A program made the translations under genes and the position numbers. Below the pieces are notes generated by a model. The model did not search any database and was not told where the DNA came from. It worked only from the letters and a program-made list of their open reading frames with translations. From assembly GCF_001884235.1 (NCBI RefSeq), contig NZ_MAOI01000069.1, positions 124,001-188,000 on the forward strand: a stretch of 64,000 nt of DNA. The letters are read 5' to 3'. Source of the stretch: Bacillus paramycoides. Lineage in GTDB: Bacteria > Bacillota > Bacilli > Bacillales > Bacillaceae_G. Positions 1 through 6,896 of this stretch are shown here, in pieces (the first letter of the stretch is position 1; every line of letters begins with the position of its first letter).

Positions 1-1446
1 GATAAGTGCCCAAAAAAATGTATTAGCAATAGATGTTGCAAGCGCATCCTTAATTCCGCTTAGTATTTCAGGTGGTAGCTTTTCAGTAGCGTTTGGTGAT
101 AATAAGAAGCTGGTGTCTCCACCTTTTGGTGCCATTTTGGCTAATTCAGGAGGAAAGACTGCTTTTAATTTATCAGTGAAGATATGATTTTGAATCGTAC
201 CGAAAATAGTGACACCAAGGGTCATTCCTAGTGAACGGAAGAATGAATTTGTTGATGTAGCAGAGCCGCGATCTCTCATTTCTAGTTTGTGAATAGATGC
301 CATACTTAAAACTGAGAAGGAGAATCCAACTCCAAGTCCAGCGAGAATCATAAACATTGTTACGAGTGTACGAGGTGTTTCCATTGTTAAAGTGCTTAGT
401 AAATAAATACCAAGAACGAAGAAAGCTCCAGATACCATCATAATGTTACGATAGCTTGTTCGTGAAGCTAACTGTCCACCAGTTTGACTCCCGATTACAG
501 ACCCTACCATCATTGGTGTTAAAATTAATCCAGCATTTGAGGCCGAACCACCGAGAACACCTTGAACGAAGATTGGAATATAAACTGTGCAGATGATAAA
601 AGCTGCACCATAGAAAAAGGCAACTCCTTGGCTGGCTGCAAATAAAGGCTTTTTAAATAAATGGAAAGAAATAATAGGCTCAGTCGCGTTTCTTTCTACG
701 AAGAAGAAAATAATAAGCATAATAACAACTGCTGTAAATAAACCAATAATTACATTAGAATTCCATGCATATTCTTTACCGCCAAGTTCTAGAGCAAACA
801 TTAAACAAACGATACTAATGACCAGTGTAATGGCGCCAGCCCAGTCAATTTTTTGTTTTCGATATTCTAGAGACTCGTTGTAGTATTTAGTAATGAAGAA
901 GAAGGAGATAAGTCCTAATGGAATATTAATATAGAAGACCCAGTGCCAGCTTATATAATCTGTAATATATGCACCTAATAAAGGTCCGAAAACACTAGAT
1001 GTCCCGAAAACAGCACCAAATAGTCCTGTCATTTTCCCTCGTTTTTCAGGTGGGAATATATCATACATAATTGTAAATGCGATAGGCATAAGAGCGCCGC
1101 CACCAATTCCTTGAATGGCTCTATAAATACTTAGTTGTTCAATACTTGATGCTGTCCCGCAAAGGGCAGAACCGAATAAGAAAAGAATTAGTCCACCAAT
1201 ATAAAAACGTTTTCGTCCGTACATATCAGACAGCTTACCGAAAATAGGCATTCCGGCCATTGTTGCTACCATGTATGCAGATGTAACCCAAACGAATTTG
1301 TCGAACCCTCCTAGGTCTCCGACGATAGTTGCCATCGCGGTTGCGACTATTGTATTATCCATTGCTGCCATTAGAATACCAAGCAATAAACCAGCAACAA
1401 CAAATTTTGTTTTGCTTGAGTCTTTTTTTGATAGTTGTGTTTCCAA
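1..1446 (-). CDS. MFS multidrug efflux transporter, DHA2 (EmrB/QacA) type, C-terminus cut by window edge
   Basis: The reading frame is open from a TTG codon at 1446-1444 to the left edge: 482 codons, with the C-terminus missing. The TTG follows AAAGGAGGG at good spacing, and no ATG lies nearby. The protein is a chain of hydrophobic helices. TM1 carries MDNTIVATAMATI (about residues 29-41), the DHA2 signature region, and GKLSDMYGRKR (70-80) is MFS motif A. Order and length fit 14-TM proton-driven drug exporters of the EmrB/QacA family. The family role is known; the substrate cannot be told from sequence. It is divergent from the next gene and has a palindromic operator in its promoter, so repression by a MarR- or TetR-type regulator encoded elsewhere is likely. 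Confidence 0.9.
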   Translation of the reverse strand, partial: METQLSKKDSSKTKFVVAGLLLGILMAAMDNTIVATAMATIVGDLGGFDKFVWVTSAYMVATMAGMPIFGKLSDMYGRKRFYIGGLILFLFGSALCGTASSIEQLSIYRAIQGIGGGALMPIAFTIMYDIFPPEKRGKMTGLFGAVFGTSSVFGPLLGAYITDYISWHWVFYINIPLGLISFFFITKYYNESLEYRKQKIDWAGAITLVISIVCLMFALELGGKEYAWNSNVIIGLFTAVVIMLIIFFFVERNATEPIISFHLFKKPLFAASQGVAFFYGAAFIICTVYIPIFVQGVLGGSASNAGLILTPMMVGSVIGSQTGGQLASRTSYRNIMMVSGAFFVLGIYLLSTLTMETPRTLVTMFMILAGLGVGFSFSVLSMASIHKLEMRDRGSATSTNSFFRSLGMTLGVTIFGTIQNHIFTDKLKAVFPPELAKMAPKGGDTSFLLSPNATEKLPPEILSGIKDALATSIANTFFWALI

Positions 1447-1591
1447 ATATAGCCCTCCTTTAATAAAAATTAAACTAACTTAAGTTTTTGGGTGCAGTGC
1501 ATAAAAAACTTCATGTACAGTTTGTCTCGTTCCGGCTTTATTTATAAAAAATTGCACTGACATGATATAAAGATTAGAAATCATAAATTAT

Positions 1592-1619
1592 ATTATAGTC
1601 AAATTTGACTAAAAGGCAA
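1592..1619 (-). promoter_or_regulatory. Promoter of the MFS gene with a 16-bp palindromic operator in the spacer
   Basis: On the minus strand TTGCCT (1619-1614) and TATAAT (1597-1592) are separated by 16 bp. The perfect palindrome TAGTCAAATTTGACTA (1596-1611) fills the spacer and touches the -10 box. A repressor bound there would block RNA polymerase. AT-rich palindromes with TTGAC/GTCAA half sites are common for MarR-family operators; the regulator itself is not in the window. Confidence 0.6.
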
Positions 1620-1906
1620 ACTTTTTCTTTCACCAAATTATTCTCTTATCCCGTTATTTACGGGTAGTAAGACTTGACGTTATTACATAGTCAATGAGGG
1701 AAAATGTAAAAAAATATTTAATAAAGAATAGCCCCTGTCACCTATTAAAAATGGTTTTTTCTTTATATTGTCGAATAGGATAAAAGGAAGAGAAATAATT
1801 AATGCTGTTTGTAACAAGTTCCAATATTTTTTTGTGTGATTTATTGTGTAGATAGGCAGAATAAAGTTGTATAGATGATACATCTGGAATGAGGTGAATT
1901 TACATT

Positions 1907-2407
1907 ATGAAAATATGGAAACGAATTTCGGATCAAGGAAGGTATTCTATACCGTTGCAGCCTGTTTTGTGGATTGATGGTTCAAAAAAAGAAACGGAAA
2001 TTCCTAATGTAGCCGTCACATTGCAAATCCGTAGTATGTATAAAGAAAAATTTTCATATGAACTAGCCTTTGATGTCAATGATATACTTATTATTCGTCT
2101 TGAAGTTGAAAATAAAGGAGTTGAAATGATTTCACGAGTTGTCGTAAGTCATATGATTCGCGACTATTTTGCGTATATCCCCAATTCTTTAAAGACAGAT
2201 AAGGGGATAAGTGAATTTTTATTTCAGCTTGTAAGATGGCGAATCGATAATTTATCACCAAATGAAAAAGTGGAATTAATTTGTAAAATAAAAGCAAATA
2301 AAGAGAAAGCTCCTCCAAATTCAGTATTTCAAGCTACATACACATGTCAATATAAAGGATTATCATATGGCCCACTGCAAACAAATGAAGTGGTTGTAAG
2401 GCAATGA
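1907..2407 (+). CDS. Uncharacterised protein with a DUF11-like beta-domain
   Basis: The protein has 166 residues, an ATG start and an upstream GAGGTGA. It has no signal peptide or membrane segment. The middle (about residues 50-160) reads like one conserved-repeat (DUF11-type) immunoglobulin-like beta unit: a strand IIRLEVENKG, then a W-R-I-D-N-L-S-P-N-E loop, then ELICKIKAN, the usual order of 'gain of strand, W-x-I-x-x-L-x-x-N-E'. DUF11 units normally sit in secreted or wall proteins, so a single cytoplasmic unit is unusual. Function is unknown. It stands alone, closed by a terminator shared with the converging holin gene. Confidence 0.75.
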   Translation: MKIWKRISDQGRYSIPLQPVLWIDGSKKETEIPNVAVTLQIRSMYKEKFSYELAFDVNDILIIRLEVENKGVEMISRVVVSHMIRDYFAYIPNSLKTDKGISEFLFQLVRWRIDNLSPNEKVELICKIKANKEKAPPNSVFQATYTCQYKGLSYGPLQTNEVVVRQ

Positions 2408-2409
2408 TA

Positions 2410-2440
2410 AAAAGGAACCTGAGTGAAAGGTTCCTTTTTT
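2410..2440. terminator. Bidirectional intrinsic terminator
   Basis: AAAAGGAACCT (2410-2420) pairs with AGGTTCCTTTT (2428-2438) across a 7-nt loop, with a T run on either strand. It serves the gene ending at 2407 and the converging holin gene. Confidence 0.85.
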
Positions 2441-2672
2441 AATGAAGATTGTGTTTCTTGAGTAATTTCTTTTGTTCTATCCCTTTTTTTCCTACATAGT
2501 TATTTTTGTATCCAACATATAGAATGAATAGAAATGAACTAACATTTACTATAGCGTCAATTTGATCATTTGTAATGAAGTTTATTCCGAAAGATTTAAA
2601 TAGTAGTTTTAATGATAATAAAAAACCAGCTAGTAAGCGCATAATATCTGATAGATTTTCTTTTTGAGGCAT
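2439..2672 (-). CDS. Small phage-type holin (phi LC3 / Phage_holin_1 family)
   Basis: The protein has 77 residues from the ATG at 2672-2670. This start is preferred because AAAGGAG is 7 nt upstream; the in-frame GTG at 2681 overlaps that ribosome binding site. It has two hydrophobic stretches, LLAGFLLSLKLLFKSFG and VSSFLFILYVGY, separated by ITNDQIDAIVN, and a basic tail (KKGIEQKKLLKKH). This is the layout of class II phage holins. No endolysin or other phage gene is adjacent, so it is a domesticated or orphan holin. Possible roles are export of a murein hydrolase, sporulation lysis or none. Confidence 0.75.
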   Translation of the reverse strand: MPQKENLSDIMRLLAGFLLSLKLLFKSFGINFITNDQIDAIVNVSSFLFILYVGYKNNYVGKKGIEQKKLLKKHNLH

Positions 2673-2841
2673 ATATGTCACTCCTTTCTAAAAACGATAT
2701 ATAGTATATATATGAAATAGAATAGAAAAGGTATACAAGCTTAAGCGAAAATGTGCATCGAATATGTACATTTTTTATTTTGTAGAAAAATATTATTTTT
2801 ATAGAAACATATATTGGTACGATAAAAGAGCAAGCGTGCGT

Positions 2842-3303
2842 ATGAATGTTGAAGTGGGAGGAATGACGAACAACGATTTTGTCGTTGATTTTTTCAGGAA
2901 AGTAGCTGCTTTATCCGAAAGAGATTCTCGTAATATTACAGTGTACATTCTTTCAGTAAAAGAGTGGGATGTAATAAAAGGCACAGTGCAAGAAAAAAAG
3001 TTGGATGAGTTAGTCCAAAGAGTGGAGCGTAGAATTGTAAAGACAGTTCGAAAAGGCGATGTAGTTACGAGCTGGGATGAAAATAAATACGTTATTGTAG
3101 TAGTTGATAATGGCTATGAAAAATCAACAATAACAAATCGATTAATCAAAAATATTCAAAATGAAATAGCAAATGATTTACTAAGTGTTACTTTACTATT
3201 TGGCGCTGCTAGTTATCCGGGAGAAGGGAAAACTTTTGAAGAGTTGTTAAGAAAGGCACAAAATCAATTGTATAATTATAGAAATTCGCAAGGTGATGAG
3301 TGA
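2842..3303 (+). CDS. Degenerate GGDEF-domain protein
   Basis: The frame is open from 2764, but the upstream part codes for an unlikely Y/F-rich stretch. ATG 2842 (153 aa) or ATG 2863 (146 aa) are better starts; GGGAGG lies almost on top of 2863, so the start is uncertain. The fold signature of a GGDEF domain is present: an N-terminal helix, LVQRVERRIVKTVRKGDVVTSW, then beta strands KYVIVVVD, and ASYPGEGKTFEELLRKAQNQLY at the end. The catalytic GG(D/E)EF loop is replaced by WDENK, so no diguanylate cyclase activity is expected. It may be a c-di-GMP-independent or GTP-binding sensor (inference). Confidence 0.7.
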   Translation: MNVEVGGMTNNDFVVDFFRKVAALSERDSRNITVYILSVKEWDVIKGTVQEKKLDELVQRVERRIVKTVRKGDVVTSWDENKYVIVVVDNGYEKSTITNRLIKNIQNEIANDLLSVTLLFGAASYPGEGKTFEELLRKAQNQLYNYRNSQGDE

Positions 3304-3359
3304 AGCTTTGATATGAAGAAGTATGATATGAAGAAATTTCCCTGTAATATTTTTTTGTT

Positions 3360-3392
3360 TTTTGTTACAAAAAACATTTTTTTGTAACAAAA
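3360..3392. repeat. 15-bp perfect inverted repeat, AT-rich
   Basis: TTTTGTTACAAAAAA (3360-3374) and its reverse complement (3378-3392) are separated by 3 nt. No T tract follows on the plus strand. It is either a weak terminator for the preceding gene or a protein site. Confidence 0.6.
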
Positions 3393-3468
3393 TCCTTTAA
3401 AAATATATGTAATCAGCATATAATTATGTTGGATGTGTCAATGCATTTTGCACAATGCGTTTTATTTT

Positions 3469-3506
3469 AAAAGTGTAGAGGAAAATAAGCTCTACACTTT
3501 TCCTTT
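3469..3506 (+). terminator. Intrinsic terminator-like hairpin
   Basis: AAAAGTGTAGAG (3469-3480) pairs perfectly with CTCTACACTTTT (3490-3501), followed by CCTTTTT. It is 166 bp past the end of the GGDEF gene with no gene between. Confidence 0.65.
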
Positions 3507-3604
3507 TTAGGAAATTAAAAGAATATTTGTAAGTTGTTGCGAGATAACCTTTGTACTGTGTAAAATGGACAAAGAGATTATTTGATAGAAAGCGGAAAGG
3601 GAAT

Positions 3605-3925
3605 GATGGAATGATAGACGTGAGAGACCAACAATCATCTTTTATCAGGTGAATTATTATAGTTGTTCTTGCAGTTATTAAAACTGAGGTAAATTCCTTT
3701 GTGTTTGAAGCTATTACATAATTTGAAACTACTAAATAATACAGATGTAGAAACGAAAAACGTAATTTTAAGTACTAAATTTGTGCAAGCAAAGAGAGAA
3801 GCTGTACAAGCATGATAAATAATTATTGATGATCTTCGTAAAAAGATGTGAGAGTGAAAGAGATGAAGGATTTATACATTTTGTATGGGATTTTTGGCGC
3901 GATGATCGTTTATTAATAGGAGGAA
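3605..3925 (+). pseudogene. Possible decayed gene remnant upstream of ykyA
   Basis: No intact frame exists from 3304 to 3928, but coding-like fragments appear in shifting frames. A short start MIDVRDQQSSFIR lies near 3612. A stretch reading KLLNNTDVETKNVIL continues into TKFVQAKREAVQA with a stop at 3812-3814, followed by IIDDLRKKM. A last piece, HFVWDFWRDDRLLIGG, runs into the ykyA start. The pieces look like protein but cannot be joined without frameshifts. I do not recognise the parent family. Confidence 0.3.
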
Positions 3926-3928
3926 TAG

Positions 3929-4591
3929 ATGTTGAAATATAATAAATTAGCAATTGTAACTGCATTATCAATGACTTTACTAGCTGGTTGTTTCGGTCCG
4001 AAACCAGAAGAGGAACTATATGTTGCATTTGAGAATGCTGCCAAGCAAGAAAAAACAATGTTTGAAGATGCGAAAAAGCTTGAATCATTAGAGAAAGAAG
4101 GACAAGCATTATATAATCAAATTGTTCAAGAAGGAAAAGATAATAATCAGGCTGTTAAGGAAAAGCTTGATCAAGCAGTGAAAAATACAGATGAACGAGA
4201 AAAAGTTCTTATTAAAGAAAAAGATGCGTTAAATAAAGCGCAAGAAGAAGTGAAATCGGCTGATAAGTATGTGGGGAAAATTGAAGATAATAAATTAAAA
4301 GACCAGGCGGATAAAGTAAAGAGTACTTATGAGAAACGACATGATTCATTCAAAAAAATGTATGATAGTTATAATAAATCTTTAAAGCAAGAAAAAGAAT
4401 TGTATACAATGCTACAAGATAAAGGGACAAAATTAAAAGATATTAGTGAGAAAGTAAAGACAGTAAACCAATCTTATAAGGATATTGAGCAAGAAAAAGA
4501 TAAGTTTAATGAATATACAAAATCATATAATACAGAAAAAGTTGCATTCTATAAGCAAGCAAATATTAAAATTAAAGAAGATAAAAAATAA
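3929..4591 (+). CDS. ykyA: YkyA family lipoprotein
   Basis: The protein has 220 residues and an ATG start with TAGGAGGA in front. It begins with an n-region MLKYNK, a hydrophobic core and the lipobox LLAGC (Cys21), so it is exported and lipid-anchored at the outer face of the membrane. The rest is a highly charged, almost continuous coiled coil (many K/E/Q heptads, residues 30-215). Length and composition match the YkyA family (putative cell-wall binding lipoproteins). In B. subtilis ykyA lies beside pdhA; here it is 21 kb from the pdh operon and next to ykyB, so order has been rearranged. Molecular function is not known. Confidence 0.85.
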   Translation: MLKYNKLAIVTALSMTLLAGCFGPKPEEELYVAFENAAKQEKTMFEDAKKLESLEKEGQALYNQIVQEGKDNNQAVKEKLDQAVKNTDEREKVLIKEKDALNKAQEEVKSADKYVGKIEDNKLKDQADKVKSTYEKRHDSFKKMYDSYNKSLKQEKELYTMLQDKGTKLKDISEKVKTVNQSYKDIEQEKDKFNEYTKSYNTEKVAFYKQANIKIKEDKK

Positions 4592-4625
4592 AACAGTTTG
4601 GCCTATATTAGGCCAAACTGTTTTA
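4591..4625. terminator. Bidirectional intrinsic terminator
   Basis: AAACAGTTTGGCCTA (4591-4605) pairs perfectly with TAGGCCAAACTGTTT (4609-4623) over a 3-nt loop, with T runs on both strands. It separates ykyA from the converging ykyB. Confidence 0.95.
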
Positions 4626-5081
4626 TTTTTTTGTATAGGTACGGCTATACCATGGAACTGGTTCGCTTAATTTTTTTTCTTGTTTTACTGCTTCCGGACC
4701 AATATAATCTTGAAGTGTTTTTTTTGCAATAGTTAAAGATAAGGTTGTTTTCGGATTTCGATAGGAGGATTCAAGATGACCAAGATGTGGTAGGGTGCGA
4801 AAATCATCTTTCGTAGGAGGGATATGGAAAAAATAATCACCTAAACGTATGAGAACATCAGATTGTTGTTGACTAAAACGCGGATTTCTAGAAAAATGTA
4901 ATCCTTCTTTGATAGCTTTTTTTTCAGCAATGAGACGTTCTAAAGCGGTCTTTTTTAACCAGTATAAGTATTTAGGATTAGTTGCAGCTTTAGCATGTCG
5001 ATTCACAACGAAAATAGATTGAGCTAGTCTGTTAATAGAATGTTGGTTATGTAATTGAGATTGTGGTTGTGAAGGTTTCAT
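4623..5081 (-). CDS. ykyB: YkyB-like protein
   Basis: The protein has 152 residues. The ATG start is preceded by AAAGGAGATTC. It is a basic, soluble protein with no signal or membrane segment. Recognisable YkyB features are the N-terminal SINRLAQSIFVVNRHAKAATNPKYLYWLKK, the central NPRFSQQQSDVLIRLGDYFFH and PHLGHLESSYRNPK. It is single-copy and conserved in Bacillus; function is unknown. It is monocistronic, ending in a terminator shared with ykyA. Confidence 0.85.
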   Translation of the reverse strand: MKPSQPQSQLHNQHSINRLAQSIFVVNRHAKAATNPKYLYWLKKTALERLIAEKKAIKEGLHFSRNPRFSQQQSDVLIRLGDYFFHIPPTKDDFRTLPHLGHLESSYRNPKTTLSLTIAKKTLQDYIGPEAVKQEKKLSEPVPWYSRTYTKK

Positions 5082-5181
5082 ATTGAATCTCCTTTCAAGT
5101 TTTCCTTATTATAACATAAATAAAATAGGTTTTTATTATATGCAAAAAGTGATTGTATATATTTTCAATATTAAAGCAATA

Positions 5182-5211
5182 TTGTTACAAAAAACAACTA
5201 TTTTGTATAAT
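5182..5211 (+). promoter_or_regulatory. SigA-type promoter of ppx
   Basis: TTGTTA (5182-5187), 18 bp, then a consensus TATAAT (5206-5211), 38 bp before the ppx start. This fits vegetative transcription of the ppx-ppk pair. Confidence 0.6.
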
Positions 5212-5249
5212 AGTGATAGAATATGTTTTAGAAATTTGATAATGAAAGA

Positions 5250-6797
5250 GTGAGAAGTTTGAAAGAAATATTAAAACAACAATATGCCATTATAGACATA
5301 GGCTCCAATACAATGCGTTTAGTTATTTATGAAAAACAAAACGGTGGTTTTTATAAAGAGATTGAAAATACGAAAGTAGTTGCTAGGCTAAGAAATTATT
5401 TAGTCAATGGTGTATTAATTGAAGAGGGAATAGAAGTGTTGTTACAAACATTATTTCAATTTCAAGAAAGTACACGATTCTATAAGTTACATCATGTACT
5501 TTGTGTTGCAACGGCAACAATTAGACAGGCTGAGAATAAAGATGAAATTAAAAAACTTGTTGAAGGACAAACAGATTTTACTCTTAGAGTTTTATCAGAA
5601 TATGAAGAAGCACGTTATGGTTATTTAGCAGTTATGAATTCTACTTCGTTTTCAGAAGGAATTACAGTTGATATCGGTGGGGGAAGTACAGAAGTTACAT
5701 ACTTCCGTAATAGAGAAATTTTAGAATACCACAGCTTTTCTTTTGGAGCACTTTCTTTAAAGCAACAATTTATTCAAGATAATATTCCTACTACAGAGGA
5801 GTTAGATGAGATTAGAAGCTATTTATGTAGTCAATTCCGAACGCTACCATGGATAATCGATAAAAAATTGCCACTTATCGCAATTGGGGGTAGTGCGAGG
5901 AACATGGTGAAAATCCATCAAAATTTAATTTGTTATCCTATAGCTGGACTACATTTATACAAAATGAAAGAAGAAGATATTAAAAATGTGAAAGATGAAT
6001 TAAAACAATTATCATTCATAGAACTTCAAAAATTAGAAGGATTAGCAAAAGATCGAGCAGATACAATTATTCCAGCTGTCGAAGTATTTCATACGCTTGT
6101 TAATGTTATACAGGCACCAGCTTTTGTATTAAGCAAAAAAGGATTAAGAGAAGGTGTTTTCTATGAAGAATTAACGAAAGATTTGGGGATTTCATACTAT
6201 CCGAATGTAGTGGAAGAAAGTTTACATTTATTATCATATGAATACGAATTAGATATGGAATTTGTTATTCAACTTATTAAACTAGGAACATTAATCTGCA
6301 AACAACTTGAAGGAGCTGGACTCATTTCTATGTCAGCGAAAGACTGGGAAATATTCCATCAAGCAGCAAAAGTATTTAATATTGGAAAATATATAGATGA
6401 AGAAGCGAGCCGTTTACATACGTTTTACTTACTAGCCAACAAAACAATTGATGGTATGATGCATAAAGATCGAGTTAGATTAGCACTTATAGCTTCTTAT
6501 AAATCAAAAATGTTATTTAAACAGCATTTGGCACCGTTTGAAGGGTGGTTTGATAAAAGTGAACAAAAGAAAATTCGATTATTAGGGGCTGTATTACAAT
6601 TTTCGGCTGCTTTAAATGTGAGACAAAGGCCGCTTATTGAAACGATATCTATAACGGAAAGTAAAGAAGGTTTAACATTCAGGATTTTATGTGAACAATC
6701 GGCATTAGCGGAAAAAGTCCAAGCGGAAAAACAAAAAAAACAGCTAGAAAGAGTATTAAAAATGAATATTAACTTATTATTCGAATTAAAACAATAA
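5250..6797 (+). CDS. ppx: Exopolyphosphatase (Ppx/GppA family)
   Basis: Hydrolyses terminal phosphates of inorganic polyphosphate (and possibly ppGpp-related nucleotides). The ASKHA-type phosphate-binding motifs are visible: IDIGSNTMRLVIYE near residues 17-30 and VDIGGGSTEVTYF near 143-155. The C-terminal third (about 310-510) is the helical HD-like region of long Ppx proteins, with HTFYLLANKTIDGMMHKDR. The start is GTG 5250 (515 aa) or TTG 5259 (512 aa); neither has a strong ribosome binding site. It is followed 99 bp downstream by ppk with no terminator between, so synthesis and breakdown of polyphosphate are probably co-transcribed. Confidence 0.92.
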   Translation: MRSLKEILKQQYAIIDIGSNTMRLVIYEKQNGGFYKEIENTKVVARLRNYLVNGVLIEEGIEVLLQTLFQFQESTRFYKLHHVLCVATATIRQAENKDEIKKLVEGQTDFTLRVLSEYEEARYGYLAVMNSTSFSEGITVDIGGGSTEVTYFRNREILEYHSFSFGALSLKQQFIQDNIPTTEELDEIRSYLCSQFRTLPWIIDKKLPLIAIGGSARNMVKIHQNLICYPIAGLHLYKMKEEDIKNVKDELKQLSFIELQKLEGLAKDRADTIIPAVEVFHTLVNVIQAPAFVLSKKGLREGVFYEELTKDLGISYYPNVVEESLHLLSYEYELDMEFVIQLIKLGTLICKQLEGAGLISMSAKDWEIFHQAAKVFNIGKYIDEEASRLHTFYLLANKTIDGMMHKDRVRLALIASYKSKMLFKQHLAPFEGWFDKSEQKKIRLLGAVLQFSAALNVRQRPLIETISITESKEGLTFRILCEQSALAEKVQAEKQKKQLERVLKMNINLLFELKQ

Positions 6798-6896
6798 ATG
6801 GTACGGATGTCTTTACAAAAAATTAACACTTTAGAATATTGTAATTTGATAAAATAAAAGGAACTAAATTATATTAAAAAAGTTTCAAAGGGAAGT

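Noticed and set aside
1683-1883. 66-residue frame on the minus strand
   Set aside because: No ribosome binding site, AT-rich low-complexity residues, and it lies in the promoter region of the next gene.
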